50,474 nucleotides of DNA from Aliivibrio sp. 1S175. GTDB lineage: Bacteria > Pseudomonadota > Gammaproteobacteria > Enterobacterales > Vibrionaceae. The notes beneath the pieces were generated by a model that worked only from the letters and a program-made list of their open reading frames with translations, was not told where the DNA came from and searched no databases. The stretch spans positions 1 to 50,474 of the forward strand of contig NZ_MAJS01000001.1 in the NCBI RefSeq assembly GCF_001690985.1, written 5' to 3'. Shown here one piece after another: positions 20,279 to 30,619 of this stretch (the stretch's first letter is position 1; the number at the start of each line of letters is the position of its first letter). The translations under genes and the position numbers were made by a program.

Positions 20279-21163
20279 ATGAAATCCCTTGGTGAATTAA
20301 TGCAAAGCTATGCCGATCGATACGGTTTTAATGATCTGGAGGGTATCAGAGAAACCGCGATCCCTGGCGTGTGGTTTTATCGCAGTAGCAAAGGAAACCA
20401 ACGTCAGCCATTTGTTTATCAATCAGGCATTATTGTCATGGGTAAAGGACACAAACACATTCATATTGGTAATCAGCCGGTACATTATGGGCCTGATGAT
20501 TATCTGGTTGTCGGTGTGCCAATGCCACTAGAATGTGAAGCCTTTCCTGAAGATGATAGTCCATTACTTGGTTTAACGATCAATGTTGATTCAACGTTAC
20601 TTCATCGTCTAGTTAATGAGCTTGAAGCTGCTAATTTTCAAGCGCCAACAAAATCAAATCAAGATGGCTTTGGCCTCACATCAGTTAAAATGGCTGATGA
20701 CATGCTTGAAAGTTGTAAGCGCTTGATGTTGGCACTACATAGTGATCTCGATACGAAATTATTAGGTGAGTCTTTATTAAATGAAATTGTCTATCGAGTA
20801 CTGACTGGAACAGAAGGGCAGGTATTATTTAACTTAGCGCATCATGATGGTCAATATGCGAGAGTCGCGAAGGCCATGAATAAAATGCATCAATCTTATG
20901 CCGATGGTTTAACGGTTCAACATTTAGCTGAAGAAGCGAACATGAGTATTTCTGCGTTTCATTCGGCATTCAGAAAAGTGACACTAGAATCGCCATTGCA
21001 GTATTTGAAAAAAGTACGGTTAAATAAAGCAAAAGAGCTGATTCAGTTAGAGGGACGAAGAGTGAATGATGCAGCTCACTCTGTAGGTTATACCAGTACG
21101 TCACAATTTAGCCGAGAGTTTAAGCGCCACTTTAATATGACGCCTAAAGGGTGTGTCGCTTAG
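20279..21163 (+). CDS. AraC-family regulator, YqhC-like
   Basis: The 294-aa protein has an N-terminal AraC-type ligand domain (cupin-like, GIIVMGKGHKHIHIG) and a C-terminal pair of helix-turn-helix motifs (LAEEANMSISAFHSAFRK and AAHSVGYTSTSQFSREFKRHF). It is divergent from the yqhD-like gene with 192 bp between them, the arrangement of yqhC-yqhD in E. coli, where YqhC activates yqhD in response to aldehydes. Regulation here is inferred from that layout. The ribosome site AAAGGA precedes the ATG. Confidence 0.85.
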   Translation: MKSLGELMQSYADRYGFNDLEGIRETAIPGVWFYRSSKGNQRQPFVYQSGIIVMGKGHKHIHIGNQPVHYGPDDYLVVGVPMPLECEAFPEDDSPLLGLTINVDSTLLHRLVNELEAANFQAPTKSNQDGFGLTSVKMADDMLESCKRLMLALHSDLDTKLLGESLLNEIVYRVLTGTEGQVLFNLAHHDGQYARVAKAMNKMHQSYADGLTVQHLAEEANMSISAFHSAFRKVTLESPLQYLKKVRLNKAKELIQLEGRRVNDAAHSVGYTSTSQFSREFKRHFNMTPKGCVA

Positions 21164-21188
21164 TTTAAATAGAATAGATAATTCAAAT

Positions 21189-21725
21189 ATGTCAAATGTC
21201 GTATTTATAGCAACAAGCCTAGACGGATATATCGCGGATAAAAATGGGGGTATAGATTGGTTACATGCGATCCCTAATCCAGAAGGTAATGACATGGGTG
21301 ATGCTAAACATGTAGCTAGTATTGATGCGTTAGTGATGGGGCGTAATACGTTAGATATGGTATTGAGCTTTGGTATCGATTGGCCTTACTCAAAACCTGT
21401 TTTTGTATTGAGCAATACGATGACTTCAGTACCTGATGGCTATGAAGATAAAATCTTTTTAGTAAAAGGCCCATTGAAAGAAGTATTAGATCAAATCCAT
21501 GCAAAAGGATTTATGAATTTGTATATTGATGGCGGAGTTACGATTCAAAATTTCTTAAAAGAAGATCTGATTGATGAGTTAATTATTACCACGATTCCAG
21601 TACTTTTAGGTAGAGGATCGTCACTGTTTGGTGATTTAGAGACATCAATAGACTTTAAATGCATAAAAAGTGAGATATTTTTGGATTCAATTGTTCAAAA
21701 TCAATTTGTACGTCAGCGTTCATAG
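21189..21725 (+). CDS. RibD C-terminal-domain/DHFR-like reductase
   Basis: The 178-aa protein has the SLDGYIADKNGGIDWL start and the LYIDGGVTIQNFL motif of the RibD_C family, related to riboflavin-specific deaminase/reductase and dihydrofolate reductase folds. The cellular role is not known. I chose ATG 21189 (MSNVVFIATSLDG) because the longer frame overlaps the AraC gene end and lacks family similarity. It follows the regulator by 25 nt and may be cotranscribed. Confidence 0.82.
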   Translation: MSNVVFIATSLDGYIADKNGGIDWLHAIPNPEGNDMGDAKHVASIDALVMGRNTLDMVLSFGIDWPYSKPVFVLSNTMTSVPDGYEDKIFLVKGPLKEVLDQIHAKGFMNLYIDGGVTIQNFLKEDLIDELIITTIPVLLGRGSSLFGDLETSIDFKCIKSEIFLDSIVQNQFVRQRS

Positions 21726-21746
21726 TGTTCACTGTTTTTTGAATAT

Positions 21747-21780
21747 AAAAAAGCCTGCAAATTAAGCAGGCTCTATTTTT
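21747..21780. terminator. Terminator between RibD-like gene and alaA
   Basis: The stem AGCCTGC/GCAGGCT with a 7-nt loop has an A-run to the left and CTATTTTT to the right. It suits converging transcripts from both strands, best for alaA on the minus strand. Confidence 0.75.
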
Positions 21781-21813
21781 CATTTTATATTCGCGAGATT
21801 GATATTAGATCAA

Positions 21814-23028
21814 TTACTGCTTATAAGTATGTAAGAAGCGCTCTAGACGACCAATTGCCGTTTCTAAATCGTCAACACGAGGCAGTGTTACGATGCGGAA
21901 GTGATCGGGTTTTGGCCAGTTAAAGCCAGTGCCTTGAACTAACAGCACTTTTTCTTTGATTAAGAAATCTAGAACAAACTTCTGATCATCTTTAATCTTG
22001 TACATCTTAGGATCAAGTTTAGGGAATAAGTACATTGCCCCCTTTGGTTTGACACAACTTACGCCTGGGATTTGAGTAATTAAGTCATAAGCTTTGTCAC
22101 GTTGCTCTAATAAACGACCACCCGGAAGCAAAAGCTCATTGATGCTTTGATAACCACCTAGTGCCGTCTGAATTGCGTGTTGCATTGGTACGTTTGCACA
22201 CAAACGCATAGAGGCAAGCATATCCAAACCAGCGATATAACCTTGAGCATGATCTTTAGGTCCATTTAAGAACATCCAACCACCACGGAAGCCACACACG
22301 CGGTAAGCTTTAGATAAACCGTTAAATGTCACGGTTAATATATCAGGCGCCAGTGTTGCTAATGTCGTATGAACGGCACCGTCATATAGTACTTTATCGT
22401 AAATCTCATCAGCAAAAATAATCAGATTATTTTGACGCGCAATCTCGACCACTTGTAATAAGAAGTCACGACTGTACACCGCACCCGTTGGGTTATTCGG
22501 GTTAATTAACACGATACCTTTTGTGTTTGGTGTGATCTTTTTCTTAATGTCGTCTAAATCTGGATACCAGTCAGAGCTTTCGTCACACATATAATGAACA
22601 GCTTTACCGCCAGAAAGAGCGACAGATGCGGTCCATAGTGGGTAATCAGGTGCAGGCACCAACATCTCATCGCCATTATTTAATAGCGCTTGCATTGCCA
22701 TTACGATTAATTCAGAAGCGCCGTTACCGATGTATACATCTTCCACATCTAAATCTAATAGACCACGACGTTGATAATGTTGTACAACCGCTTTACGTGC
22801 AGAATAAATACCTTTTGAATCACAATAACCTTGTGATGTTGGTAGGTTTTTTATGACATCAACAAGGATTTCATCAGGGGCGTCAAAACCAAATGAGGCC
22901 GGGTTCCCAATGTTTAGTTTAAGAATTTTCTGGCCTTCTTCTTCCATTCTTTTAGCATGTTTAAGAACAGGACCGCGAATGTCGTAGCATACACTGCTAA
23001 GTTTTGATGACATTGCAACATTTTGCAT
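21814..23028 (-). CDS. alaA: Alanine transaminase AlaA
   Basis: The 404-aa PLP-dependent class I aminotransferase has NPNNPTGAVYS, the FADEIYDKVLYDG segment and the PLP lysine in FNGLSKAYRVCGFRGGW. E. coli AlaA (YfbQ, 405 aa) makes alanine from pyruvate and glutamate, and this protein has the same length and motifs. It is divergent from the men cluster across a 326-nt gap. Confidence 0.92.
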   Translation of the reverse strand: MQNVAMSSKLSSVCYDIRGPVLKHAKRMEEEGQKILKLNIGNPASFGFDAPDEILVDVIKNLPTSQGYCDSKGIYSARKAVVQHYQRRGLLDLDVEDVYIGNGASELIVMAMQALLNNGDEMLVPAPDYPLWTASVALSGGKAVHYMCDESSDWYPDLDDIKKKITPNTKGIVLINPNNPTGAVYSRDFLLQVVEIARQNNLIIFADEIYDKVLYDGAVHTTLATLAPDILTVTFNGLSKAYRVCGFRGGWMFLNGPKDHAQGYIAGLDMLASMRLCANVPMQHAIQTALGGYQSINELLLPGGRLLEQRDKAYDLITQIPGVSCVKPKGAMYLFPKLDPKMYKIKDDQKFVLDFLIKEKVLLVQGTGFNWPKPDHFRIVTLPRVDDLETAIGRLERFLHTYKQ

Positions 23029-23354
23029 GGTTTAACCTTGTTGATATAAAAAACGATATAAGTCCAAATTACACTATTTTTAATGGACTTAGAAACAATT
23101 TTTAGAAAAAAAGAGTGTAAAAATGGCTCCTACAATATTTATGTCTGAAAGATGAGGCTTATTTAGATTGATTTAGCCTTCATAAAGCGACACATTTTGA
23201 TATCAGTTTTATTTTTTAGACATACTATTGATGTGAATTATTTTTTATTTGCTGCACTTTTGCTAGAATCACCACATCTAACAAGGAAATAGCAAGCAAT
23301 TCGGCTTGTGTATCACGGTGCCATGATGGCTGAAAACGATCAGGAGAGGTTAAT
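23029..23354. other. Intergenic region between alaA and menF
   Basis: No gene is seen. The region is AT-rich and must hold the divergent promoters. A good -10 hexamer TAGAAT is at about 23264-23269 pointing to menF, with no convincing -35 hexamer at the right distance. A short palindrome GCCATGATGGC is near 23322-23332, just ahead of the menF ribosome site AGGAGAGG. No riboswitch could be recognised. Confidence 0.5.
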
Positions 23355-24677
23355 TTGTCCACTTTTCAAGATGCCATTGAATCGATTCGTCATCAAATAG
23401 CACAAGCAGTATCATCTCAGACCATTTGTATTCACTTAGATTGGTCGGTAGGCGATCAGCTTATTGATTGGCTTGAAGCACAGCCTATATATCCTAAGTT
23501 TTATTGGCAATCTCGTGATGGTGAAGAAGAAGTCGCGGTATTAGGTCAAGTAAAAACGTTCTCTGACCCAAAGGTTGCTCAACAAATATTAGCGCCTCAA
23601 CAGCGAGTTTGGGGTGGGAGATCGTTTGATGGACGCACTGAACGCAATCGTCGTTGTATGCAATCATTCTTCTTTTTGCCACAAGTTGAAATCTCTCGTT
23701 TAGCGTCCTCATGGCAGATCATGGTGAATCTATCGGAAGATAACTCACGCCTTTTGTTAACGTTGAATAAATTAGTTGAAAATTTTGCCTCTTTATCTGA
23801 GTTACATTGTCGGGTAACACAGCGTATTAATACGCCAGAAAAAGGGGATTGGACTAATATGGTTAATAAGGCACTTACGGCCATTTCAAACAAACAATTT
23901 GAGAAAGTAGTATTAGCACGAAAAACCACCTTAACATTGGATCAAAATTTATCTTCTGCACAATTTTTAAAAGCAAGTCGCAAAGCCAATAGCCATAGTT
24001 TTCATTTTATGATGGCGCTGGATAGTGAACATTGTTTTATTGGTTCTACACCTGAGCGTTTATATGAACGTAATGGCTACGCATTAAAAACAGAAGCTCT
24101 TGCTGGTACGATCGGTCGCGGCCATGACGAAGAAGAAGATAATCAATTAGCATCATGGTTAATTTCAGATAAGAAAAACCAGTATGAAAATCGACTTGTG
24201 GTAGATGACATAGTTAATCGATTATCTAAGTTCAGCTTATCTATGAATGTCGCTGAAACGTCTGAGCTAGTGAAACTTCGTAAAGTTCAACATTTAAAAC
24301 GTCCAATCTCTGCTGAAATCAATAATGATTGCAGTGATTCACAATTGCTTGATAATTTGCAACCTACAGCGGCGATTGCAGGATTACCTCGAATGTCTGC
24401 ATTGGATTTTATCATTGATAATGAACCTTTTGCCCGTGGGTGGTACAGCGGTGCTGTTGGTTTTTTAAGTCAGCAACGTAGTGAGTTTTGTGTTGCGATT
24501 AGAAGCGCATTAGTGATGGGTAATAAATTGCATTTATTTGCGGGAGCGGGCATTGTTCCTGGTTCAGAGCCAAGCTGTGAATGGGAAGAGCTAGACAGAA
24601 AAACATCTACGTTATGTTCTTTATTAGAATCTGATATTTCTATAAATTCAGATATCACGGAGTCGCAAGTCGCATGA
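23355..24677 (+). CDS. menF: Isochorismate synthase MenF
   Basis: The 440-aa chorismate-utilising enzyme converts chorismate to isochorismate, the entry to menaquinone. The conserved C-terminal half includes KVVLARKTTL, GSTPERLYER, LKTEALAGTIGRG and FAGAGIVPGSEPSCEWEE. It starts at TTG with the strong ribosome site AGGAGAGG. It is the first gene of the complete men cluster, and its stop overlaps the menD ATG (ATGA). Alternative roles in siderophore synthesis (EntC type) are excluded by the neighbours. Confidence 0.95.
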   Translation: MSTFQDAIESIRHQIAQAVSSQTICIHLDWSVGDQLIDWLEAQPIYPKFYWQSRDGEEEVAVLGQVKTFSDPKVAQQILAPQQRVWGGRSFDGRTERNRRCMQSFFFLPQVEISRLASSWQIMVNLSEDNSRLLLTLNKLVENFASLSELHCRVTQRINTPEKGDWTNMVNKALTAISNKQFEKVVLARKTTLTLDQNLSSAQFLKASRKANSHSFHFMMALDSEHCFIGSTPERLYERNGYALKTEALAGTIGRGHDEEEDNQLASWLISDKKNQYENRLVVDDIVNRLSKFSLSMNVAETSELVKLRKVQHLKRPISAEINNDCSDSQLLDNLQPTAAIAGLPRMSALDFIIDNEPFARGWYSGAVGFLSQQRSEFCVAIRSALVMGNKLHLFAGAGIVPGSEPSCEWEELDRKTSTLCSLLESDISINSDITESQVA

Positions 24678-26407
24678 TGCAATCAGAGCAGCAAATAATG
24701 CTAAATCAAGTTTGGGCTGAATTGATTATTGAGGAGTTAGTTCGAAATGGAGTGAAGCATGTTTGTATTGCTCCAGGATCTCGTTCAACCCCGTTAACTC
24801 TTGCTGCTTCAGAGCACGCACATTTATCTCTTCATACTCATTTTGATGAACGCGGATTGGGTTTTTTAGCGTTGGGTATTGCGAAAGCGTCAAATGAAGC
24901 GGTTGCTGTTATTGTTACTTCAGGGACGGCGGTTGCGAATTTATTGCCTTCAGTAGCAGAGTCCGGCCTGACTAAAGAAAAATTGGTATTGCTAACGGCA
25001 GATCGACCTGTTGAATTGATAAATGCTGGTGCTAATCAAGCGATTAATCAGCAAAATATATTTTCATCTCACGTTTGCCATTCATTACAATTACCATCGC
25101 CAAGTATTAATGTGCCAGCTCAATGGTTATTAAGTCGTTTAGATCAAGCGTGTTTTGCTCAACAACAACAGGGCGGATCCATTCATATCAACTGTCCTTT
25201 TCCTGAACCTTTCTATGGTAAAAAAGAGAAACACCTTTTAATTGATTACCTTGCTCCGATCCAAGCGTGGAAGGCTGCATTTTCTCCTTATATTGAACAA
25301 CCTACGTATTCTTTAAATGTGACAGTATCTCCTCAATGGATGAAAGTGGCACAAAAGAAAGGATTGGTTATTATCGGTAAGGTGACGTTAGAAGAAGCTC
25401 AATCTGCAGTTAAATTAGCGAAAGAGTTAGGATGGCCAGTACTTGCTGACCCGCAATCTGGGTATTATTCGCCATGGGCACATTATGATTTATGGCTGCA
25501 AAATGTCGCCTGTAATGAGATCCTTGCCGACGTTGAATGTGTATTACAGTTTGGGGCTCGTTTAGTCTCTAAACGTTTATCTTCATGGTTAGATAAATAT
25601 CAACAAGACTTTTACTTGATCGACCCGCACGTCGAATTGTTGGATGACAGCTATCATTCCCATGTTCGTTATCGTGCAGATATCATGAAATGGTGTCAGG
25701 TTCATGCTCAGAGCTTAGAAGGGCGAGATTGTTTCTTTGATCATGCTCCATCACTTGAGTGGAGTGAATCACTTAAAGTGGCTTCACAAAATGCATTAGC
25801 GTTAGCGCGCTCAATGGCATGCCATAGTGAAACCTTATCAGAGTTAAGTTTTGCGCTAACCATAGGTCAAAAAACGGAAGCGTGCGATTGGTTTATTGGC
25901 AATAGTTTGATTGTTCGTTTACTTGATATGGTTGGAGAGCTCAATCTACAGCATACGTATACTAACCGCGGAGCATCAGGCATTGATGGGTTAGTAGCTA
26001 CCGCAGTAGGTGTTCAATTAGCAAATCAACAGCCGTTACTCGCTTTAGTTGGTGATACTTCTTTGCTTTATGATTTAAATTCATTAGCCTTGTTGAAGCA
26101 AGCAACTGCACCCGTAGTACTTATTGTTTTGAATAACGATGGTGGTGGTATTTTTGATTTATTGCCAGTCGATGAGAAGAAAAGAGATGACTTCTATCGT
26201 ATGCCACATCAGTTAGAATTTAGCCACGCGGCAGCGATGTTTGGTTTGAACTACCATAAGCCCGAAACGTTGACTTGTGCTATGTCTATGATAAATGATG
26301 GCCTTAAAGAAGGACTTCATTTAGTTGAAATCAATACGCCATCGGGTCAAGCTGGCGAAGAGTTAACTCGTTTATTCCAAATGATCCAGCATGCGACTTT
26401 ATTCTAA
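24674..26407 (+). CDS. menD: SEPHCHC synthase MenD
   Basis: The 577-aa thiamine-diphosphate enzyme joins isochorismate and 2-oxoglutarate in the menaquinone pathway. It has the N-terminal IAPGSRSTPLTLAA motif and the ThDP/Mg motif GDTSLLYDLNSLALL with LNNDGGGIF. It overlaps menF by 4 nt and menH by 17 nt, indicating translational coupling. A second ATG directly follows the first. Confidence 0.97.
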   Translation: MMQSEQQIMLNQVWAELIIEELVRNGVKHVCIAPGSRSTPLTLAASEHAHLSLHTHFDERGLGFLALGIAKASNEAVAVIVTSGTAVANLLPSVAESGLTKEKLVLLTADRPVELINAGANQAINQQNIFSSHVCHSLQLPSPSINVPAQWLLSRLDQACFAQQQQGGSIHINCPFPEPFYGKKEKHLLIDYLAPIQAWKAAFSPYIEQPTYSLNVTVSPQWMKVAQKKGLVIIGKVTLEEAQSAVKLAKELGWPVLADPQSGYYSPWAHYDLWLQNVACNEILADVECVLQFGARLVSKRLSSWLDKYQQDFYLIDPHVELLDDSYHSHVRYRADIMKWCQVHAQSLEGRDCFFDHAPSLEWSESLKVASQNALALARSMACHSETLSELSFALTIGQKTEACDWFIGNSLIVRLLDMVGELNLQHTYTNRGASGIDGLVATAVGVQLANQQPLLALVGDTSLLYDLNSLALLKQATAPVVLIVLNNDGGGIFDLLPVDEKKRDDFYRMPHQLEFSHAAAMFGLNYHKPETLTCAMSMINDGLKEGLHLVEINTPSGQAGEELTRLFQMIQHATLF

Positions 26408-27185
26408 ATTACGTGTACTCAAAGAGAATACGGCGCAACCTTGTGTCGTATTTTTACATGGATTATTAGGTTCAATTCAAGATTGGGATAAAATAGCGTC
26501 TGTTATTGCTCAATCTCATTCTGTGTTATTGATTGATTTACCCGGGCATGGGCAAAGTCAATCGACAGTATTAGATGAATCTATCGGCTTTGATCAAACA
26601 TGTCAGCTTATTGTTGATGTGTTACAGGCAACCCCATATAAATCATTTATTTTTGTTGGTTATTCCTTAGGTGGTCGACTGGCAATGTATTTAAGTTCGG
26701 TTTTTCCATTACCATCATCAATCAATATTTATGGTTTATGTATTGAAGGTGGGAATTTTGGTTTGGTTTCAGAGAAAGAAAAACAATTACGCTTGCAAAA
26801 TGACATTGTCTGGGCTGAACGATTTGAGCAACAACCCATTGCTGATGTTTTAAACACTTGGTATAAACAAAAGGTATTTTCTTCACTAAACACTGAGCAA
26901 AGACAAGTATTAGTGAGGAAAAGAAGTGATAATCTGGGTCATTCTATTGGAATGATGTTGAGAGCAACATCACTGGCCAAGCAACCGTATTTGCTTGATG
27001 CTTTACATCGTAGCACCATTCCGATGCTCTATATTTGCGGCGAAGCAGATAACAAATTTCAACACTTGGCTGAGCAAAGTCAATTAACGTATCAAATCAT
27101 TGCTCAGGCAGGTCATAACGCTCATGTGGAACAGCCAGAACGCTTTACACATGTACTTAATACATTCTTACAACAATGGAAATAA
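26391..27185 (+). CDS. menH: SHCHC synthase MenH
   Basis: The 264-aa alpha/beta hydrolase removes pyruvate from SEPHCHC in the menaquinone pathway. The nucleophile elbow is GYSLGG; the HGLLG oxyanion motif lies near residue 23 and the catalytic His is in GHNAHVEQP. It is embedded between menD (17-nt overlap) and menB. Confidence 0.95.
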   Translation: MRLYSKLRVLKENTAQPCVVFLHGLLGSIQDWDKIASVIAQSHSVLLIDLPGHGQSQSTVLDESIGFDQTCQLIVDVLQATPYKSFIFVGYSLGGRLAMYLSSVFPLPSSINIYGLCIEGGNFGLVSEKEKQLRLQNDIVWAERFEQQPIADVLNTWYKQKVFSSLNTEQRQVLVRKRSDNLGHSIGMMLRATSLAKQPYLLDALHRSTIPMLYICGEADNKFQHLAEQSQLTYQIIAQAGHNAHVEQPERFTHVLNTFLQQWK

Positions 27186-27190
27186 AACCC

Positions 27191-28057
27191 ATGGCAAGAA
27201 CTGTTGGCATTTCAGAACAAGAACTTTACGCTCCAGTAAATTGGACAGACTGTACGGCTCAATACGAAGATATTCAATATCACAAATCGGCTGATGGCAT
27301 CGCGAAAATTACTATCGCACGTCCACAAGTACGTAACGCTTTCCGTCCTGGTACGGTTAAAGAGATGATGGATGCATTAGCCGATGCTCGTTATGACGAG
27401 AAAGTTGGCGTAATTATCCTAACCGGTTTAGGCGAAGACGCGTTCTGTTCAGGTGGTGATCAGAAGATCCGTGGCGATTACGGCGGTTACCGTGACGACA
27501 GCGGCACACACCACTTAAACGTATTGGATTTCCAACGTCAAATTCGTACGTGTCCAAAACCAGTTATCGCTGCTGTTGCAGGCTATGCGGTTGGTGGTGG
27601 TCACGTTCTTCACATGATGTGTGATTTAACGATTGCAGCTGAAAATGCGCAATTTGGTCAAACAGGCCCTAAAGTGGGTTCTTTTGATGGCGGTTGGGGT
27701 GCTTCTTACATGGCTCGTATCGTTGGTCAGAAAAAAGCGCGTGAAATTTGGTTCCTTTGTCGTTTCTACGATGCACAAGAAGCATTGGACATGGGCCTAG
27801 TAAACACGGTTGTCCCTGTTGCTGATTTAGAAAAAGAAACGGTTCGCTGGTGTCGTGAGACGCTACAACATAGCCCAATGGCATTACGTTGTCTAAAAGC
27901 AGCGTTAAATGCGGATTGTGATGGTCAAGCGGGCCTTCAAGAATTAGCAGGTAATGCAACAATGATGTTCTACATGACTGAAGAAGGTCAAGAAGGTCGT
28001 AATGCATTCAATGAGAAACGTCGTCCTGATTTCGATAAATTCCCTCGTAATCCGTAA
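27191..28057 (+). CDS. menB: 1,4-dihydroxy-2-naphthoyl-CoA synthase MenB
   Basis: The protein of about 288 aa is a crotonase-fold enzyme that closes the naphthoquinone ring. It has [13 protein letters not shown], the [13 protein letters not shown] oxyanion segment and the [14 protein letters not shown] motif of MenB. The frame is open to an ATG at 27176 inside menH's stop region; I prefer ATG 27191 (MARTVGI), but both are possible. An intrinsic terminator follows before menC. Confidence 0.96.
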   Translation: MARTVGISEQELYAPVNWTDCTAQYEDIQYHKSADGIAKITIARPQVRNAFRPGTVKEMMDALADARYDEKVGVIILTGLGEDAFCSGGDQKIRGDYGGYRDDSGTHHLNVLDFQRQIRTCPKPVIAAVAGYAVGGGHVLHMMCDLTIAAENAQFGQTGPKVGSFDGGWGASYMARIVGQKKAREIWFLCRFYDAQEALDMGLVNTVVPVADLEKETVRWCRETLQHSPMALRCLKAALNADCDGQAGLQELAGNATMMFYMTEEGQEGRNAFNEKRRPDFDKFPRNP

Positions 28058-28087
28058 ACGATACGATCACTTATCTTCATAAGTTTG

Positions 28088-28113
28088 AGAGGCTCACTGG
28101 AGTCTCTTTTTTC
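28088..28113 (+). terminator. Terminator inside the men cluster, between menB and menC
   Basis: An 8-bp stem AGAGGCTC/GAGTCTCT (one G-T pair, loop ACTG) is followed by six T. It is 30 nt after the menB stop and 22 nt before the menC start. Confidence 0.75.
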
Positions 28114-28134
28114 TTTTATTGGTTGGAGTAAAAA

Positions 28135-29109
28135 ATGAAAACAGCCAAGATATATCAGTACCAACTCCCTATGGACAGTGGAGTTATTCTTCGAGAGCAA
28201 CGTCTTCAACAACGAGATGGATTGGTTATTGAATTAAGTGATGGAACACGTTTAGGTAAAGGTGAAATTGCGCCTTTACCTGAATTTAATCAAGAAACAT
28301 TAGAGCAAGCACGTGAAGATTTACTTGCATTAACTCAAGCATGGTTAAACGGTGAAGAGTTAGATCTTGATGCAAATTGCCCATCGGTAGCGTTTGGTTT
28401 TAGTATGGCTTTGTTAGAACTTGAAGGCGGTTTGCCGCAAGAAGGTAATTACCAAGCGGCGCCTTTGTGTTCTGGTGACCCTGATGATTTAGTGGTTAAG
28501 CTGAATGAAATGAGTGGCAAAAAAATCGCCAAGATCAAAGTCGGTATGTATGAAGCGATTCGTGATGGAATGGTTGCGAACATGTTCTTAGAATTGATCC
28601 CTGATCTTTCTCTGCGCCTTGATGCAAACCGTGGCTGGACACCAAAGAAAGCAGAGCAATTTGCAAACTATGTGAATCCGCAATTTCGATCTCGTATTGA
28701 GTTCTTAGAAGAGCCTTGTCACACACCAGAACAAAGCCTTGAATTTACTAAAGCTACCGGTATTGCCATTGCTTGGGATGAAACAGTACGTGATGACGGC
28801 TTTGAAGTAACAGCACAAGAAGGTGTAAAAGCCATCGTAATCAAGCCTACTATGGTTGGTTCTGTCACTAAATGTATTGAACTTATCGAGCAAACTCATC
28901 TATTGGGAATGCAAGCGGTGATCAGTTCAAGCATTGAATCAAGCCTAGCATTAACACAGCTTGCCCGACTTGCTGCTTGGAAAACACCTAATACGATCCC
29001 AGGATTAGATACGATCGATCTGTTTAAGGCACAATTAGATACGGCATGGCCTAATTGTACATTACCAATGATGACATTATCTGAGCTTAACGTTGTATGG
29101 GAAAACTGA
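28135..29109 (+). CDS. menC: o-Succinylbenzoate synthase MenC
   Basis: The 324-aa protein of the enolase superfamily dehydrates SHCHC to o-succinylbenzoate. It has the catalytic lysine pair region [11 protein letters not shown], the metal aspartate in LRLDANRGW, the glutamate in IEFLEEP and the lysine in [11 protein letters not shown]. The ribosome site TTGGAG is well placed before the ATG. It overlaps menE by 13 nt. Confidence 0.96.
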   Translation: MKTAKIYQYQLPMDSGVILREQRLQQRDGLVIELSDGTRLGKGEIAPLPEFNQETLEQAREDLLALTQAWLNGEELDLDANCPSVAFGFSMALLELEGGLPQEGNYQAAPLCSGDPDDLVVKLNEMSGKKIAKIKVGMYEAIRDGMVANMFLELIPDLSLRLDANRGWTPKKAEQFANYVNPQFRSRIEFLEEPCHTPEQSLEFTKATGIAIAWDETVRDDGFEVTAQEGVKAIVIKPTMVGSVTKCIELIEQTHLLGMQAVISSSIESSLALTQLARLAAWKTPNTIPGLDTIDLFKAQLDTAWPNCTLPMMTLSELNVVWEN

Positions 29110-30497
29110 TCACACCACTCTTCACTACATGGCCTTGGATTAAATGGGGTGAAGAGCGTGAATTGGAAATAGCACTTCGTGATGGCAATAACGTATGGAC
29201 ATGGTCTGAAGTATTAACACAGATTAACCGTTATGCTAATGGCTTATTATTGCAAGGTGTGAAACGTGATGATGTCGTTGTCGGCATTGGTAAAAACAGC
29301 ATCGAACTGATTTGGCTTCAATTAGCCACTCTTCGTATTGGTGCGCATTTTTCAGTGATTAACCCGAAAACACCGACAACCCAATTACACCAACTTGTCA
29401 CTAATATTGCAGCGAAACATATTTGGTTTGGTGAAGGGCAAGAAACCATCTCTGGTACTTGGCATCATTTACAGTTAATTAATGCCGAATACGGGGTTAT
29501 TGCAACCATGTGGCAGCCAACGCGATTGGCTACGTTGACTTTTACTTCTGGTTCAACTGGTCTGCCAAAAACGGTCGCGCACAGTGCAAGTAATCACTTA
29601 CATTCCGCGGCAGGCTTATTAAGTTGGATGGCGTTTGATAGTTCTGATTCTTGGTTACTATCGTTGCCATTATTCCATATATCAGGCTTAGCGATTGTAT
29701 GGCGTTGGTTACTTTCTGGTGCAACATTAGTGATGCCAACGGAAGAAGGCCTGTTGAGTGATTTATCAGGGGTTACTCATGCCTCATTAGTTCCAACTCA
29801 ATTGCAGCGTATACTTGCGAGTGGTAATGCATCTAGTCTTGCACTAAAGCGCGTTTTACTTGGTGGTTCTGTTATTCCTACTAAACTAACGGATGAAGCT
29901 AAAGAAAATGGCATTGAATGTTGGTTAGGTTATGGTATGACAGAAATGTCTTCCACAGTGACGGCAAAGTTGGCCGATGGCCTATCTGGAGTAGGGCATG
30001 TACTTCCTTATCGTGAATTTCGCATTGAAAAAGGGGAAGTTCTAGTTCGAGGCGAAAGTTTAGCTTTAGGTTATTATCGCTCATCTGGAGTCATGAGTAT
30101 GACCAATGAAGATGGGTGGTATTTTAGTGGTGATCTTGGCCATGTAGAAGGGGCTGAACTTTATATTCAAGGCAGAGCTGATAATATGTTTATTTCTGGT
30201 GGTGAAAATATTCATCCAGAAAAAATAGAGCAAGCTTTGTTAACTCATCCTGATATTGAACACGTTATTGTGATTGATATTGCCGATGAAGAATTTGGTC
30301 AGCGACCTGTTGCGGTAGTTAATAGTACTAAGAGCATTGATTTTTCAACGTTCCCTGATTTTCTGAAAGGTAAGCTAAGCTCATTTGAACATCCTGTTCG
30401 GTATGAAAAGATGCCTGAATATTTACTTGGCACGGGTATTAAGATCTCGCGTCAGAAGGTGAAAGAGTGGGTTCATTCCTCATCTCTAAGTAAATAA
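29097..30497 (+). CDS. menE: o-Succinylbenzoate-CoA ligase MenE
   Basis: The 466-aa ANL-superfamily ligase activates o-succinylbenzoate with CoA. It has the AMP-binding P-loop [13 protein letters not shown], the [10 protein letters not shown] motif and the [19 protein letters not shown] hinge region with the C-terminal lysine in [10 protein letters not shown]. It is the last gene of the men cluster, and a terminator follows. Confidence 0.96.
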   Translation: MGKLITPLFTTWPWIKWGEERELEIALRDGNNVWTWSEVLTQINRYANGLLLQGVKRDDVVVGIGKNSIELIWLQLATLRIGAHFSVINPKTPTTQLHQLVTNIAAKHIWFGEGQETISGTWHHLQLINAEYGVIATMWQPTRLATLTFTSGSTGLPKTVAHSASNHLHSAAGLLSWMAFDSSDSWLLSLPLFHISGLAIVWRWLLSGATLVMPTEEGLLSDLSGVTHASLVPTQLQRILASGNASSLALKRVLLGGSVIPTKLTDEAKENGIECWLGYGMTEMSSTVTAKLADGLSGVGHVLPYREFRIEKGEVLVRGESLALGYYRSSGVMSMTNEDGWYFSGDLGHVEGAELYIQGRADNMFISGGENIHPEKIEQALLTHPDIEHVIVIDIADEEFGQRPVAVVNSTKSIDFSTFPDFLKGKLSSFEHPVRYEKMPEYLLGTGIKISRQKVKEWVHSSSLSK

Positions 30498-30513
30498 ACA
30501 GCCTATTTTTAAT

Positions 30514-30547
30514 TAAAAGCAGTAATTACGGTTACTGCTTTTTTTTT
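30514..30547 (+). terminator. Terminator after menE
   Basis: The stem AAAGCAGTAA/TTACTGCTTT is followed by a run of eight or more T. Confidence 0.88.
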
Positions 30548-30619
30548 GCTTTTTAATTCATATAGCCCGTTTTTTTTAACTATACTGCTTACAAGGATAG
30601 CTAGAGTTAAAGGATTACT

